A stretch of DNA of 21,121 nt from Ruminococcus sp. UBA4321. Lineage in GTDB: Bacteria; Bacillota; Clostridia; Oscillospirales; Ruminococcaceae. Both the position numbers and the translations under genes were made by a program. Below the pieces are notes generated by a model. It did no database searches. It was not told where the DNA came from and saw only the letters and a list, made by a program, of their open reading frames with translations. The DNA is taken from the NCBI GenBank assembly GCA_002393815.1, contig DGUB01000009.1:1-21121 (forward strand). The letters are read 5' to 3'. Shown in pieces: positions 6,950-14,859 of this stretch. Every line of letters begins with the position of its first letter. Position 1 is the stretch's first letter.

Positions 6950-7837
6950 TTAATAAAAATAATCCTGTTCAGCCATGGGGTACTGCTGATAAAAAGTTTC
7001 AGAAGTGTAAATTTCATCCCGTGTATGGAACAGGAAATTTTCATCTGATTTAAGAAAGTAATCTTCTGTCTGCATTTGTTTATCCCAGGTAGCATCAAGA
7101 TTATAATACTTGTCATCAATACGGACGATATTCCATGCATGGAATTCGGCAGTGCCGTCAGTCATTTCAGCAGTTCCGGTAATGATACGGGTATCAATAC
7201 CGGATTCCCGGAGGAGCCTGTACATCAGGACAGCAAAGCCCTGACAGACAGCGCGGCGGTAGACTAACGCGCCGTAAGCCGTTGATTTGAGGTGATAGTG
7301 TTCATTTTTCTTATGAATCAAATCATACTCGACAGTATCATAAACATAATCATAAATTTTCCGGATTTTTTGGTAATCGGAAGTATTTCTTTTAAAATTG
7401 AAATCTTTCAGAATTTCCTGAATTTTATCAGAAACTTCCTGTTCTTGTGTGAGTGTGGTATAATAATCCGGAATAATCTCGATTTCGTAGAGATAATCGG
7501 AATCCTGTTTCTGATAGCTGTAGTGCATTTCATATCCGCCGTACTGATGGAAGATATAATCTCCCTCTGTGGGGTTATCAGTTTCATCGAGTGCATAGTT
7601 CATGAGTTCGCGGACGAGAACGCCGATATTCTGCATATTATCGCGGTGAGAAGTATAATTGATGATAATTTTGCTGTCATGTTTGCGGAGCGAATTCCGG
7701 ACGGAAGCAATGACGGCATCCGCATTGGTGAAATAAATGCCTAAATCTTTTCTGACTTCGTAATGCTGATTCCGGCTGCATCCAGTGAGCAGAATGCAAA
7801 ATGCTAATAGCAGAGGAAGAAATTTTTTATTTATCAT
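6950..7837 (-). CDS. Transglutaminase-like lipoprotein
   Basis: A 295-residue surface lipoprotein. The signal peptide begins MINKKF, with lipobox LTGC placing the lipidated Cys at residue 20. The C-terminal half is a transglutaminase/protease-like core with the full triad: C198 in AVCQGFA, H233 in EFHAWN and D248 in NLDATWD. Bacterial members of this fold act as cysteine proteases, cross-linkers or peptidoglycan-related enzymes; the substrate here cannot be told. The start is chosen for the signal peptide; a longer frame begins at 7870. It overlaps the end of the Fe-S subunit gene by 11 bp and has a poor Shine-Dalgarno, so expression is probably coupled. Its presence in an iron/redox operon is unexpected. 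Confidence 0.88.
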   Translation of the reverse strand: MINKKFLPLLLAFCILLTGCSRNQHYEVRKDLGIYFTNADAVIASVRNSLRKHDSKIIINYTSHRDNMQNIGVLVRELMNYALDETDNPTEGDYIFHQYGGYEMHYSYQKQDSDYLYEIEIIPDYYTTLTQEQEVSDKIQEILKDFNFKRNTSDYQKIRKIYDYVYDTVEYDLIHKKNEHYHLKSTAYGALVYRRAVCQGFAVLMYRLLRESGIDTRIITGTAEMTDGTAEFHAWNIVRIDDKYYNLDATWDKQMQTEDYFLKSDENFLFHTRDEIYTSETFYQQYPMAEQDYFY

Positions 7838-8513
7838 GTTTGAATTTACGTTTCCAGACGGCAACGGCATTGGAATGCACTAGCAATTTATCAATCTCGA
7901 TACCGGCAGGACAGACATTGCGGCAGGCGAGAGATTTTCCGCAGCCTTCATAGACATGTTTCTGATAGGCTTTAAAGATTTCTTTTTTCTGAGATTCAGG
8001 CAGAGCGGTGAGCAGTCTGGCAGCAGGAATCATAGCAGCCATACCGGAGAAATCACCGCCGGCGAAGAAGTTCGGACAGATTTCGAGACAGCATCCGCAC
8101 TGGAGGCATCTGGACGCTTCATAAGCAGTCTGAGAGCCGTTTGTTTTTGCGTCTTCCCCGAACCAGAGCTTCATGATTTTAAGATTTTCAAACAGAATGC
8201 TTCTGTCGACGATTAAATCTGCAATGACGGGAAATTTCCGGAGCGGTTCAATTTTGACAGAATCCTTGAAATCTTTAAGAGGAGTATCACAGGCGAGCCG
8301 GGGGCGGTTGTTGATAACCATAGCACACGCGCCGCATTTTTTCTGGAGACAGCTGCACTCCCATCTGACGGGATTTTTGAGAGTATGATTTAATTCAGTA
8401 AGAGCGGTTGCGACATTGGCATTTTCGTCCTGTGTAGAATAGTCATAACTTTCCCAGTGAGGGGAATCATCCGGCGCATTCCGGCGAAGGATTTCTAAAG
8501 TTAAATTTATCAT
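7827..8513 (-). CDS. frdB: Fumarate reductase/succinate dehydrogenase-type iron-sulfur subunit
   Basis: The electron relay between the membrane cytochrome b and the flavoprotein. In 228 residues all eleven ligands of the three classical clusters are present. C55, C60, C63 and C75 hold the [2Fe-2S]; C136, C139, C142 and C201 hold the [4Fe-4S]; C146, C191 and C197 hold the [3Fe-4S] in the FrdB/SdhB scheme. The pattern CLQCGCCLEICP carries one extra Cys (C141). The ATG overlaps the flavoprotein stop as ATGA, so subunit synthesis is coupled. It could equally be called SdhB by sequence; the direction of reaction is discussed for the flavoprotein. Confidence 0.93.
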   Translation of the reverse strand: MINLTLEILRRNAPDDSPHWESYDYSTQDENANVATALTELNHTLKNPVRWECSCLQKKCGACAMVINNRPRLACDTPLKDFKDSVKIEPLRKFPVIADLIVDRSILFENLKIMKLWFGEDAKTNGSQTAYEASRCLQCGCCLEICPNFFAGGDFSGMAAMIPAARLLTALPESQKKEIFKAYQKHVYEGCGKSLACRNVCPAGIEIDKLLVHSNAVAVWKRKFKHDK

Positions 8514-10093
8514 GAATCAGCCCTCTTTTCGGGGATTGTCCGGAACGAAATCCGGACTTGATGATTTTCGTCACATTCGGAAACAGTAGTTTTCCGGAAG
8601 TTTTCATCTTTATCGGGATAATCTTCGCGGTAATGCGCGCCGCGGCTTTCTTTTCGCTCCAGAGCGGATAATAACATAGCTTCGGCTAACAGCAGACGAT
8701 TCTGTTCATAAAAAGAATATTCTCTCTGATTTTTCAGAACTTCCAGAGCGTTCAGAGCATTTTGCAAATCGTCCTGATTGCGGACGATACCTAGACCGGA
8801 AAGCAGAATCTGACTGATTTCGTGAATCAGAGCCGGAGAAGCCGGAGGGATATCATCTGTTCCGGAGATTTCCTGAACTTCCGGAATTTCTGTGAAGTTC
8901 TGAGAGATAGTTTCAGCAGATTTTCTGCCGCCGTAGAGTGCGCCGAGCATAGAGTTTCCGCCGAGGCGGTTTGCGCCGTGATACTGACAGGTACATTCTC
9001 CCGCGGCGTAGAGATTTTTGAGATTTGTCCGATGGAATTCGTCAGTATCAATACCGCCCATAAAGTAATGAATGCCCTCTCTGACGGGAATGGGATTTGA
9101 TTTCGGGTCGAGTGAAAGATAATGGATAATTTCCTGACGCAAATCGGAAAGTTTTTTCTGCCATGTGAGTTCGGGGAGAGCGGTCATATCGAGGAAGACT
9201 TCCCCGCCGAATTCACGGCGGACGAAAAACATTTCACGGGCAACGACATCACGGGGCATGAGGTTTCCGAGTTCGGGAAATTTTTCTTCCATGAAGTGAT
9301 ATTTCTGACCGTTTCTCATGATATAGAGTCTACCGCCCTCACCTCTTGCGGCTTCGGTAACGAGACAGCGTTTTCCGGAAATGCCGATAGTTGTCGGATG
9401 GTACTGTAACATTTCGAGATTGCCGAGTTTCACGCCCTGCCGGAACACAGTTGCAGTGACATCACCGGAATTCTGAGTAGTACCGGTAGTCATACCGGGG
9501 AAGATGCCGTTCATACCGCCGGAGCAGAGCAGAACTGTTCCGGAAAAATCAGAAATTTTTCCGGTATAGGAATCCTGAATGCGGACACCGGTGCAGATAT
9601 TATCTTTCAGTAACAGCCGGATAAACTGATGATGGGGAAATCTCTGTACCAGCCCGGAGGCTTCGTGCTTACGGACTTCATCAATCAGAGCAGTCATGAT
9701 AATTTTTCCGGTACTGCTTCGGGCGTAAGCGGTGCGTTTTTTCTTCTGACCGCCGAAATTCCGGAGCATGATATCAGAATCGGTCATATTGAACGGAACG
9801 CCTAAATTTTCGAGCCAGCGGACGATTTCTGGGGCGTGGCTGGTAAGATTCTGCACAGCATTCGGGTCAGCGAGGAAGACACCGCCTTTCATGGTATCTT
9901 CATAGTGATTCTGAACGGTATCATTTTCGCTCATGGTATTGAGTGCGGCATTGATGCCGCCTTCTGCGAGGACGGACTGAGCGCGTTCGGAATTCTGGAG
10001 TGAAATCAGACTGCATGAAATTTTTTGTTCGGCGAGGGTCACAGCGGCGGATATACCTGCCAGACCTGCGCCGATGATGATAACATTCTGCAT
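8510..10093 (-). CDS. frdA: Fumarate reductase/succinate dehydrogenase-type flavoprotein without the covalent-FAD His
   Basis: A 527-residue FAD enzyme interconverting fumarate and succinate on the cytoplasmic face. The N-terminal dinucleotide motif GAGLAG lies at 8-13. Substrate-site residues of the FrdA family are all present: H232 in YHPT, R281 in MPRDVVAR, H342 in HYFMGGIDTD, and H372/R376 in HGANRLGGNS. The C-terminal ESRGAHYREDYP segment is typical. The His that carries covalent FAD in E. coli FrdA (H44, in RSHTVAAEGG) is Q39 here (RAQSVLAEGG), so FAD should be bound non-covalently. L-aspartate oxidase is the main alternative, since it also lacks that His, but the RLGGNS motif and the Fe-S and cytochrome partners argue for the Frd/Sdh group. 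AGAGGTG precedes the ATG, 12 bp after the cytochrome gene. Confidence 0.92.
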   Translation of the reverse strand: MQNVIIIGAGLAGISAAVTLAEQKISCSLISLQNSERAQSVLAEGGINAALNTMSENDTVQNHYEDTMKGGVFLADPNAVQNLTSHAPEIVRWLENLGVPFNMTDSDIMLRNFGGQKKKRTAYARSSTGKIIMTALIDEVRKHEASGLVQRFPHHQFIRLLLKDNICTGVRIQDSYTGKISDFSGTVLLCSGGMNGIFPGMTTGTTQNSGDVTATVFRQGVKLGNLEMLQYHPTTIGISGKRCLVTEAARGEGGRLYIMRNGQKYHFMEEKFPELGNLMPRDVVAREMFFVRREFGGEVFLDMTALPELTWQKKLSDLRQEIIHYLSLDPKSNPIPVREGIHYFMGGIDTDEFHRTNLKNLYAAGECTCQYHGANRLGGNSMLGALYGGRKSAETISQNFTEIPEVQEISGTDDIPPASPALIHEISQILLSGLGIVRNQDDLQNALNALEVLKNQREYSFYEQNRLLLAEAMLLSALERKESRGAHYREDYPDKDENFRKTTVSECDENHQVRISFRTIPEKRADS

Positions 10094-10105
10094 ACAGCAC
10101 CTCTT

Positions 10106-10657
10106 TCAGACCAGATTCCAGCGGAGATAATAAATCACAAATCCGATACCGGACAGGATTAAAATCACAGACAGGATAAATAAAATATCAATCAAGATTT
10201 TGGCATAGCTTTTTGTTCCGATGGCAATCATAAGCGGCTTGATATTTGTGAGAACGTGAACGGCGATGGAAAGCACAAGCAGAATCTGAGAAATCAGCTG
10301 TAAGATTCCGAAATAGCTTAATCTGAAAACGCCGTTTTCGTCTTTGCCGAGGAAAATCAGCACATGGAACAGGATAAAAATCATGATAGCGAAACCGCTT
10401 GAACGCCGGAGCCAGAACAATTTATTTTCTTTATAGTAAGAAGTTCCGGATTTTTTACAGGCTTTGAGGGTATCAGCGGTCAGTTTACAGCCGATAATTA
10501 CATGAATGATAATGAATCCGAGCATGAGCCACGCGACAGCCTGCATGATACCTGAACCGCCGGGGATAATTCCGGCGAGCTGAAAGCTTCCGGCAATGGC
10601 ATGAACGAGGAACAGAGCCAGAATGCTCATACTTAATACAGCATTGAATTTTCTCAT
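10106..10657 (-). CDS. Membrane cytochrome b anchor of the Frd-type complex
   Basis: A 183-residue protein with five predicted membrane helices, the layout of single-chain SdhC/FrdC (type B) anchors. Histidines H19, H52, H98 and H134 each lie within a different helix and are the natural candidates for ligands of two b hemes. This anchor would exchange electrons with menaquinone and pass them to the Fe-S subunit. The ATG overlaps the preceding stop as ATGA and has AGGGGGCGG upstream, so it is well translated and coupled. Sequence identity is clear as part of this complex from neighbours and topology, less so from motifs alone. Confidence 0.87.
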   Translation of the reverse strand: MRKFNAVLSMSILALFLVHAIAGSFQLAGIIPGGSGIMQAVAWLMLGFIIIHVIIGCKLTADTLKACKKSGTSYYKENKLFWLRRSSGFAIMIFILFHVLIFLGKDENGVFRLSYFGILQLISQILLVLSIAVHVLTNIKPLMIAIGTKSYAKILIDILFILSVILILSGIGFVIYYLRWNLV

Positions 10658-11163
10658 GATTCCGCCCCCTGTACCTGAATGATTTCGATATTTTGTCTGC
10701 CGGAAAGCGAATCTGCATGATAAGCGTCAGCGAATTCCTGAGACATGACGAGAATATCGAATTTCTGATGTTCTGCTTTGGAGAGCATTAGGGTAGTATC
10801 TTCGGACTTGATTTCGCACTGATGTTCCGGAAGGCGAGACTGATAATTTTCGGCGAGGGTTTTCGCGTTGATATCGCCGGACGCGACGGAACAGACAATA
10901 TCTTCAAAGAGTAAGTCAATTTCCTTTCCAGCGAAGAAATCGCGCCAGATTTCGAGGGCTTCTGCATCGGTATGTTTTTCCAGATTGATGAATACCAGAT
11001 ACGCACCGGAAGGCTTATCGACAATGACGGACGCACTGGAAACGGCATCGGGGTCACTGCTCAGGAGTGCCTGACAGTAGTCGGTCTGGAGGAACGGCAC
11101 ACCGAGCAGGAGAAACAACGCCAGAATGTCACATAAAATATGTCTGATCATTTTCATAAGCAT
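10654..11163 (-). CDS. Uncharacterised secreted or membrane-anchored protein in the redox operon
   Basis: I do not recognise this 169-residue protein. An N-terminal hydrophobic stretch (about 8-25) acts as a signal or anchor and there is no clear lipobox. The remainder is a compact alpha/beta-like domain of about 130 residues with PSGAYLVFIN (51-60), an acidic helix region, and C30, C91 and C116. No CxxC or heme motif is seen. The ATG at 11163 shares one base with the FMN-lipoprotein stop (TAATG), and no good ribosome site precedes it, so reinitiation is likely. In-frame ATGs at 11157 and 11151 are alternative starts. Its end overlaps the cytochrome b start. Location between an FMN lipoprotein and cytochrome b suggests it helps connect the two. 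Confidence 0.8.
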   Translation of the reverse strand: MLMKMIRHILCDILALFLLLGVPFLQTDYCQALLSSDPDAVSSASVIVDKPSGAYLVFINLEKHTDAEALEIWRDFFAGKEIDLLFEDIVCSVASGDINAKTLAENYQSRLPEHQCEIKSEDTTLMLSKAEHQKFDILVMSQEFADAYHADSLSGRQNIEIIQVQGAES

Positions 11164-11609
11164 TATTGTTCGGCTTGTTTGAGGGCATCGCCGACAGCCT
11201 CTTTAAATTCGTTATAGTTGACAGTTGCGCCGCTGATGGCATCGACTTCCTTGATATCGCCTTTTTCGACGAGTTGAGCGGCGTATTTATCACAGGCGGC
11301 GAGAGCTTTCTGAGCCTTGTTATAGAAATCCTTGTTAGCAATTTCGCCGTTTTCCTTGCCGTATTCGGCATCTTTGAGAGTGCCGTCGAGTTCGTAAGTT
11401 TTAAAATCACAGGCAGTAATTGCACCGCCGGAGATTGTTAATTCGACAACGCCGTAACCGTTTCCGGCAGTGGAATCGTCTTCATCGTTGACATATTCCT
11501 GACTTTGCGCCTTGTAAGTACCGTCAGCATAACTTTTGCTGCCGCAGGCAGTCAGGGCGAGTGCGGAAACCGCACATAAGAGAATCAATAATTTTTTATT
11601 TGCTTTCAT
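11163..11609 (-). CDS. FMN-binding domain lipoprotein, probable ApbE flavinylation target
   Basis: A 148-residue extracytoplasmic electron carrier. The signal peptide starts MKANKKLLILL and ends in lipobox LTAC, giving a lipidated C22. The rest is one FMN-binding domain of the NqrC/RnfG/PplA type. Its motif DAISGAT (123-129) matches the D-x-x-S/T-G-A-T sequence whose last Thr (T129) receives FMN covalently from the transferase ApbE. The start is set by GGCGGAGG before the ATG at 11609; the frame runs further upstream but inside the ATPase gene, which this gene overlaps by 14 bp. No apbE gene lies in the window. Family relatives carry electrons outside the membrane, for example to ferric iron. 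Confidence 0.92.
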   Translation of the reverse strand: MKANKKLLILLCAVSALALTACGSKSYADGTYKAQSQEYVNDEDDSTAGNGYGVVELTISGGAITACDFKTYELDGTLKDAEYGKENGEIANKDFYNKAQKALAACDKYAAQLVEKGDIKEVDAISGATVNYNEFKEAVGDALKQAEQ

Positions 11610-12366
11610 GGGCTTGTTCCTCCGCCTGAATTTCCTCTTCGGATTTGAGGTCGTTTTTAGTAACGTGAGTACCTTCTTCATCGAAATGAATTTTCCCGGT
11701 AAAGTTTTGATTCTGCACTTCCTTGACGACTCTGCCGTTTCGCAGAACGACAGTTCTCTGAGCGACTTCGGCGACTTCGGGGTCATGGGTGACGACAATC
11801 AGGGTAGTGCCTTCATTGTGAAGTTTATGGAAAAGGTCAACAACAATTTCTTCGTTGGCTTCGTCGAGGTTTCCGGTAGGTTCGTCAGCGAGAATAATTT
11901 CCGGATAGTTGATTAACGCTCTTGCGACGCAGACTCTCTGCTGTTCGCCGCCGGAGAGCTGACTTGGCAGATGCTTGGCACGGTCAGCAAGTCCGACACG
12001 GTCGAGAGCTTCGAGAGCTTCTTTTTCATCGGGAAGACTGTGATAATATTGAGCGAGCATGACATTTTCGACAGCGGTCAGATAATTGACAAGGTGGAAC
12101 TGCTGAAAAATCAGACCGATTTTATCTCTGCGGATAGTGGTTAAATTTTTGGCATTTTCCTTGGCGATATCCACGCCGTCGAGCAGGACTTCCCCTTTGC
12201 TGGGTTTATCCATACAGCCGATGATATTCATCATCGTACTTTTACCGGAGCCGGAAGGTCCCATAATGGAAACCCATTCCCCTTTTTCGACTTTCATATT
12301 GACATTGTCGAGGGCATGTAATTCGCCGTAAATTTTATAGATATTTCTTAATTCCAATAAGCTCAT
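11596..12366 (-). CDS. ABC transporter ATPase of the P19 iron-uptake system
   Basis: A 256-residue MacB/LolD-group ATPase with Walker A GPSGSGKST (36-44), Q89, LSGGEQQR (137-144), Walker B ending in D161 E162 and switch H194. After about residue 220 there is an acidic, Glu-rich tail not needed for the fold. It follows two FtsX-type permeases and corresponds in gene order to the ATPase of the C. jejuni p19 locus (Cj1663). There the permease-ATPase set assists P19-dependent iron uptake by an unclear mechanism. AGAGAGGTG precedes the start. Confidence 0.94.
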   Translation of the reverse strand: MSLLELRNIYKIYGELHALDNVNMKVEKGEWVSIMGPSGSGKSTMMNIIGCMDKPSKGEVLLDGVDIAKENAKNLTTIRRDKIGLIFQQFHLVNYLTAVENVMLAQYYHSLPDEKEALEALDRVGLADRAKHLPSQLSGGEQQRVCVARALINYPEIILADEPTGNLDEANEEIVVDLFHKLHNEGTTLIVVTHDPEVAEVAQRTVVLRNGRVVKEVQNQNFTGKIHFDEEGTHVTKNDLKSEEEIQAEEQAHESK

Positions 12367-12381
12367 AATAAAACACCTCTC

Positions 12382-13533
12382 TTATTCGCCTTTGAGTACC
12401 AGAGCCGGGTCAACTTCGGTGGCACTCCGGATAGGCATCAGGCTGGATAATCCTGTCACGAGTACAGAAACCAGAATCGTAATCGGGACGAGTGCAGGCA
12501 TAAACGAAATCGAACTGCTGAACACATGAATGCTGACCTGCTGTGCGAAGATGAAACCGAGTACAGAACCCAGCACACCGCCCAGACCGCCGAGCATCAT
12601 ACTTTCTCCGAGAAATTCCTTGACGATACTGCTGTCAGAAGCACCGATAGCCTTTCTTAATCCGATTTCTTTTCTTCGTTCGGTCACGACAGCGGTCATA
12701 GTGGTTGCGACACAAATCATAGTCAGAGCCAGAACGACGATAGTAACCAGTAATACAAGAGCCTGTAATTTGGTAAGTACAGTAGTTTCAGAAGCGGTCA
12801 CACGCTTGACAAGTCTGGCATTGACGGAAGAAACGGCACTGCTGATTTTATCGGCATAGCCGGAAAGTTCATCAGAAGTGGCTGAAATACTGAGTTCTGC
12901 GACATCGACAGAACCTTTTTCGCCTGTGAGTTCTTCGAGGTCGGAAAGGGAGATATAAAGATAATCTTCTTCGGAACCGCCGGTATCGAGAATCCCGGTG
13001 ATTTCAAAATCCATGATATTATCGAGGACAGTTTCGTCACCGGAAGCGGCTTCTGCCGGAGTGTAGCTGACTTCGAGTGTTTCTCCTATTTTGAGGTTAA
13101 AAGATTCAGCAATCCCTGTACCGACAAGAATCTGACCGGAATCGGAAGCCCATTCACCTTCGACATGCCAGTAAGGGCTTGTCGCCTGTGCGCCTTTCAT
13201 GTCAGTTCCGGCGATAACGACGGGGCTTTCATGAATTCTGACATTTTCATAGCGATAAGGCGCAACGCCGACGAGCTTATCAGAAGCGACAAGAGCCGTT
13301 CCCTGCTGAACGTCTTCGAGGGTGAATTCGTCATCAGCGGCAGTAAAAATCATATTTGCGCCGTAATTACGGAACTGTGCGCCCATCTGCCGGGGAACGT
13401 CATAATAGATAGTAACTAACCCGGAGAGGACAGTTGCGCCGATAGCAATCGACAATAAAGCAACGAGCATTCTGGAACGCCGTCTCATCAGAGAGGCAGT
13501 AATCATGCGAAAATACATTTGTCTTTTTTTCAT
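12382..13533 (-). CDS. FtsX/MacB-type permease, second of the P19-locus pair
   Basis: A 383-residue membrane protein. One N-terminal helix (about 21-43) is followed by an outer domain of about 210 residues, then helices at about 256-280, 311-333 and 347-366. TERRKEIGLRKAIGAS (284-299) is the FtsX coupling motif. Similar in layout to the gene upstream and separated from it by 15 bp. GAGAGGAG lies before the ATG. The tandem pair matches the two permeases of the C. jejuni p19 locus (Cj1661/Cj1662) and probably forms a heterodimer with the ATPase downstream. Confidence 0.93.
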   Translation of the reverse strand: MKKRQMYFRMITASLMRRRSRMLVALLSIAIGATVLSGLVTIYYDVPRQMGAQFRNYGANMIFTAADDEFTLEDVQQGTALVASDKLVGVAPYRYENVRIHESPVVIAGTDMKGAQATSPYWHVEGEWASDSGQILVGTGIAESFNLKIGETLEVSYTPAEAASGDETVLDNIMDFEITGILDTGGSEEDYLYISLSDLEELTGEKGSVDVAELSISATSDELSGYADKISSAVSSVNARLVKRVTASETTVLTKLQALVLLVTIVVLALTMICVATTMTAVVTERRKEIGLRKAIGASDSSIVKEFLGESMMLGGLGGVLGSVLGFIFAQQVSIHVFSSSISFMPALVPITILVSVLVTGLSSLMPIRSATEVDPALVLKGE

Positions 13534-13548
13534 GATGAATCTCCTCTC

Positions 13549-14841
13549 TTAGTGACCGCCGTGAAGGACTTCAGCCGGGCGGAGTCTCAGCAGCATTTTG
13601 ATAGCCGGGATACTTCCGGCGAGTGTGACGAGAACGACCAGAATGGCAACAATGGGAATGACAACAGGTTTCATGGAGATTGCCGAACCGAACACGGTAT
13701 GCCCGATAATCTGTGCAAATCCGAATCCGGCGAAGAATCCGATAATGCCGCCGAAAATGGCAGTAATAAAGATTTCAGTAAGAACCAGCCCGGAAATCGC
13801 GCCGTTCTGTGCGCCGATAGCTTTCATCAGACCGATTTCGCTGCTGCGTTCCATAACGCTGGCGGTTACCAGATTGCAGATACCGAGAGCCGCACCAATC
13901 ATACTGAGGATAGTGATTAAAATCATGAGGAGCTGTGTTTTCTCCATGATTGCGCCTTCGGAGTCGGCAACCTGCCGGACGGGAGAAGCCACGGAATCTG
14001 TGATAACTTCCTGAATCTGATAGCAGATAGAGCTTGCATAAGCGGTACAGTACCAGATTTCATACTGACTGACGGTTAAGGATTTGGGGTCTTTAGCGGC
14101 GCGTTCAGCGAGTTCGTTATCAGGGGTAGTGAGTGCGCTGACTTCGATACTGTCGATACAGCCGTCGAGATTAGCGAGGGACTGTACAGCGTTAAGGGGG
14201 GCGAAAATCTGGTCATCTTCTTCGCCGCCAGCATCGAAAATGCCGGCAATGCGGAAAGAGGTTTCGCCGTCGGAGCCTTTGATATGGATAGTATCTCCGA
14301 CGGAAAGGTTTAATTTTTTGGCGAGAGTCGTACCGAGCATGGCAGAATCTTCGGCATTTCCGGACTGTTCGTTAAGCCATTCGCCGGATTCGATTTCCCA
14401 CCAGCTTCGCAGGCTGGCGATACCGGCATCGAGCTGTTCACCTGTGGGGAGTTCCATATGGTGATTGAACCAGCTGCCGACGACGGTAATATCAGAACCG
14501 TCATCGAGAGTGCCGCTGACTGTCACGAAAGGCGCATAATCGACAATATTGAACGCCCAGAAAATAGTTTTGATTTTGCCGAGTTCGTCTTCGCGGAGGT
14601 AAGCACCGGTACCTTCGCCGCCTTCGACTTCGTATAATTCATTGAGGACAGAAGCGGATTTCGGCACAACGGTGATATTCGCGCCGTAAGTTTTCAGCTC
14701 CTGATTGACTTTATCACCGACATCGAACATGACACTGAGCATGGCAGCAGCGAGAGAAGCACCGAGCGCGATAGTAAAAGCAATCATGAGCATTTTTTTC
14801 CACTGCCGGAGCAGTGTGCCTTTAATCATTCTGAAAAACAT
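13549..14841 (-). CDS. FtsX/MacB-type permease, first of the P19-locus pair
   Basis: A 430-residue membrane protein. The helix at about 17-38 is followed by a large outer domain rich in acidic residues and then helices at about 303-329, 353-377 and 393-412. MERSSEIGLMKAIGAQ (330-345) is the coupling motif. Cys and His residues in the outer domain (H127, H128, C229, C265, C273) are possible metal contacts, which is inference. AAAGGAGC precedes the start and the gap to the DUF2318 gene is 18 bp. It belongs with the permease and ATPase downstream. Confidence 0.93.
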   Translation of the reverse strand: MFFRMIKGTLLRQWKKMLMIAFTIALGASLAAAMLSVMFDVGDKVNQELKTYGANITVVPKSASVLNELYEVEGGEGTGAYLREDELGKIKTIFWAFNIVDYAPFVTVSGTLDDGSDITVVGSWFNHHMELPTGEQLDAGIASLRSWWEIESGEWLNEQSGNAEDSAMLGTTLAKKLNLSVGDTIHIKGSDGETSFRIAGIFDAGGEEDDQIFAPLNAVQSLANLDGCIDSIEVSALTTPDNELAERAAKDPKSLTVSQYEIWYCTAYASSICYQIQEVITDSVASPVRQVADSEGAIMEKTQLLMILITILSMIGAALGICNLVTASVMERSSEIGLMKAIGAQNGAISGLVLTEIFITAIFGGIIGFFAGFGFAQIIGHTVFGSAISMKPVVIPIVAILVVLVTLAGSIPAIKMLLRLRPAEVLHGGH

Positions 14842-14859
14842 AGAAGAACTGCTCCTTTC

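Noticed and set aside
8510..10093. L-aspartate oxidase (NadB)
   Set aside because: It lacks the covalent-FAD His like NadB, but has RLGGNS, the C-terminal ESRGAHYREDYP pattern, and adjacent coupled Fe-S and cytochrome b genes; no nadA or nadC nearby.
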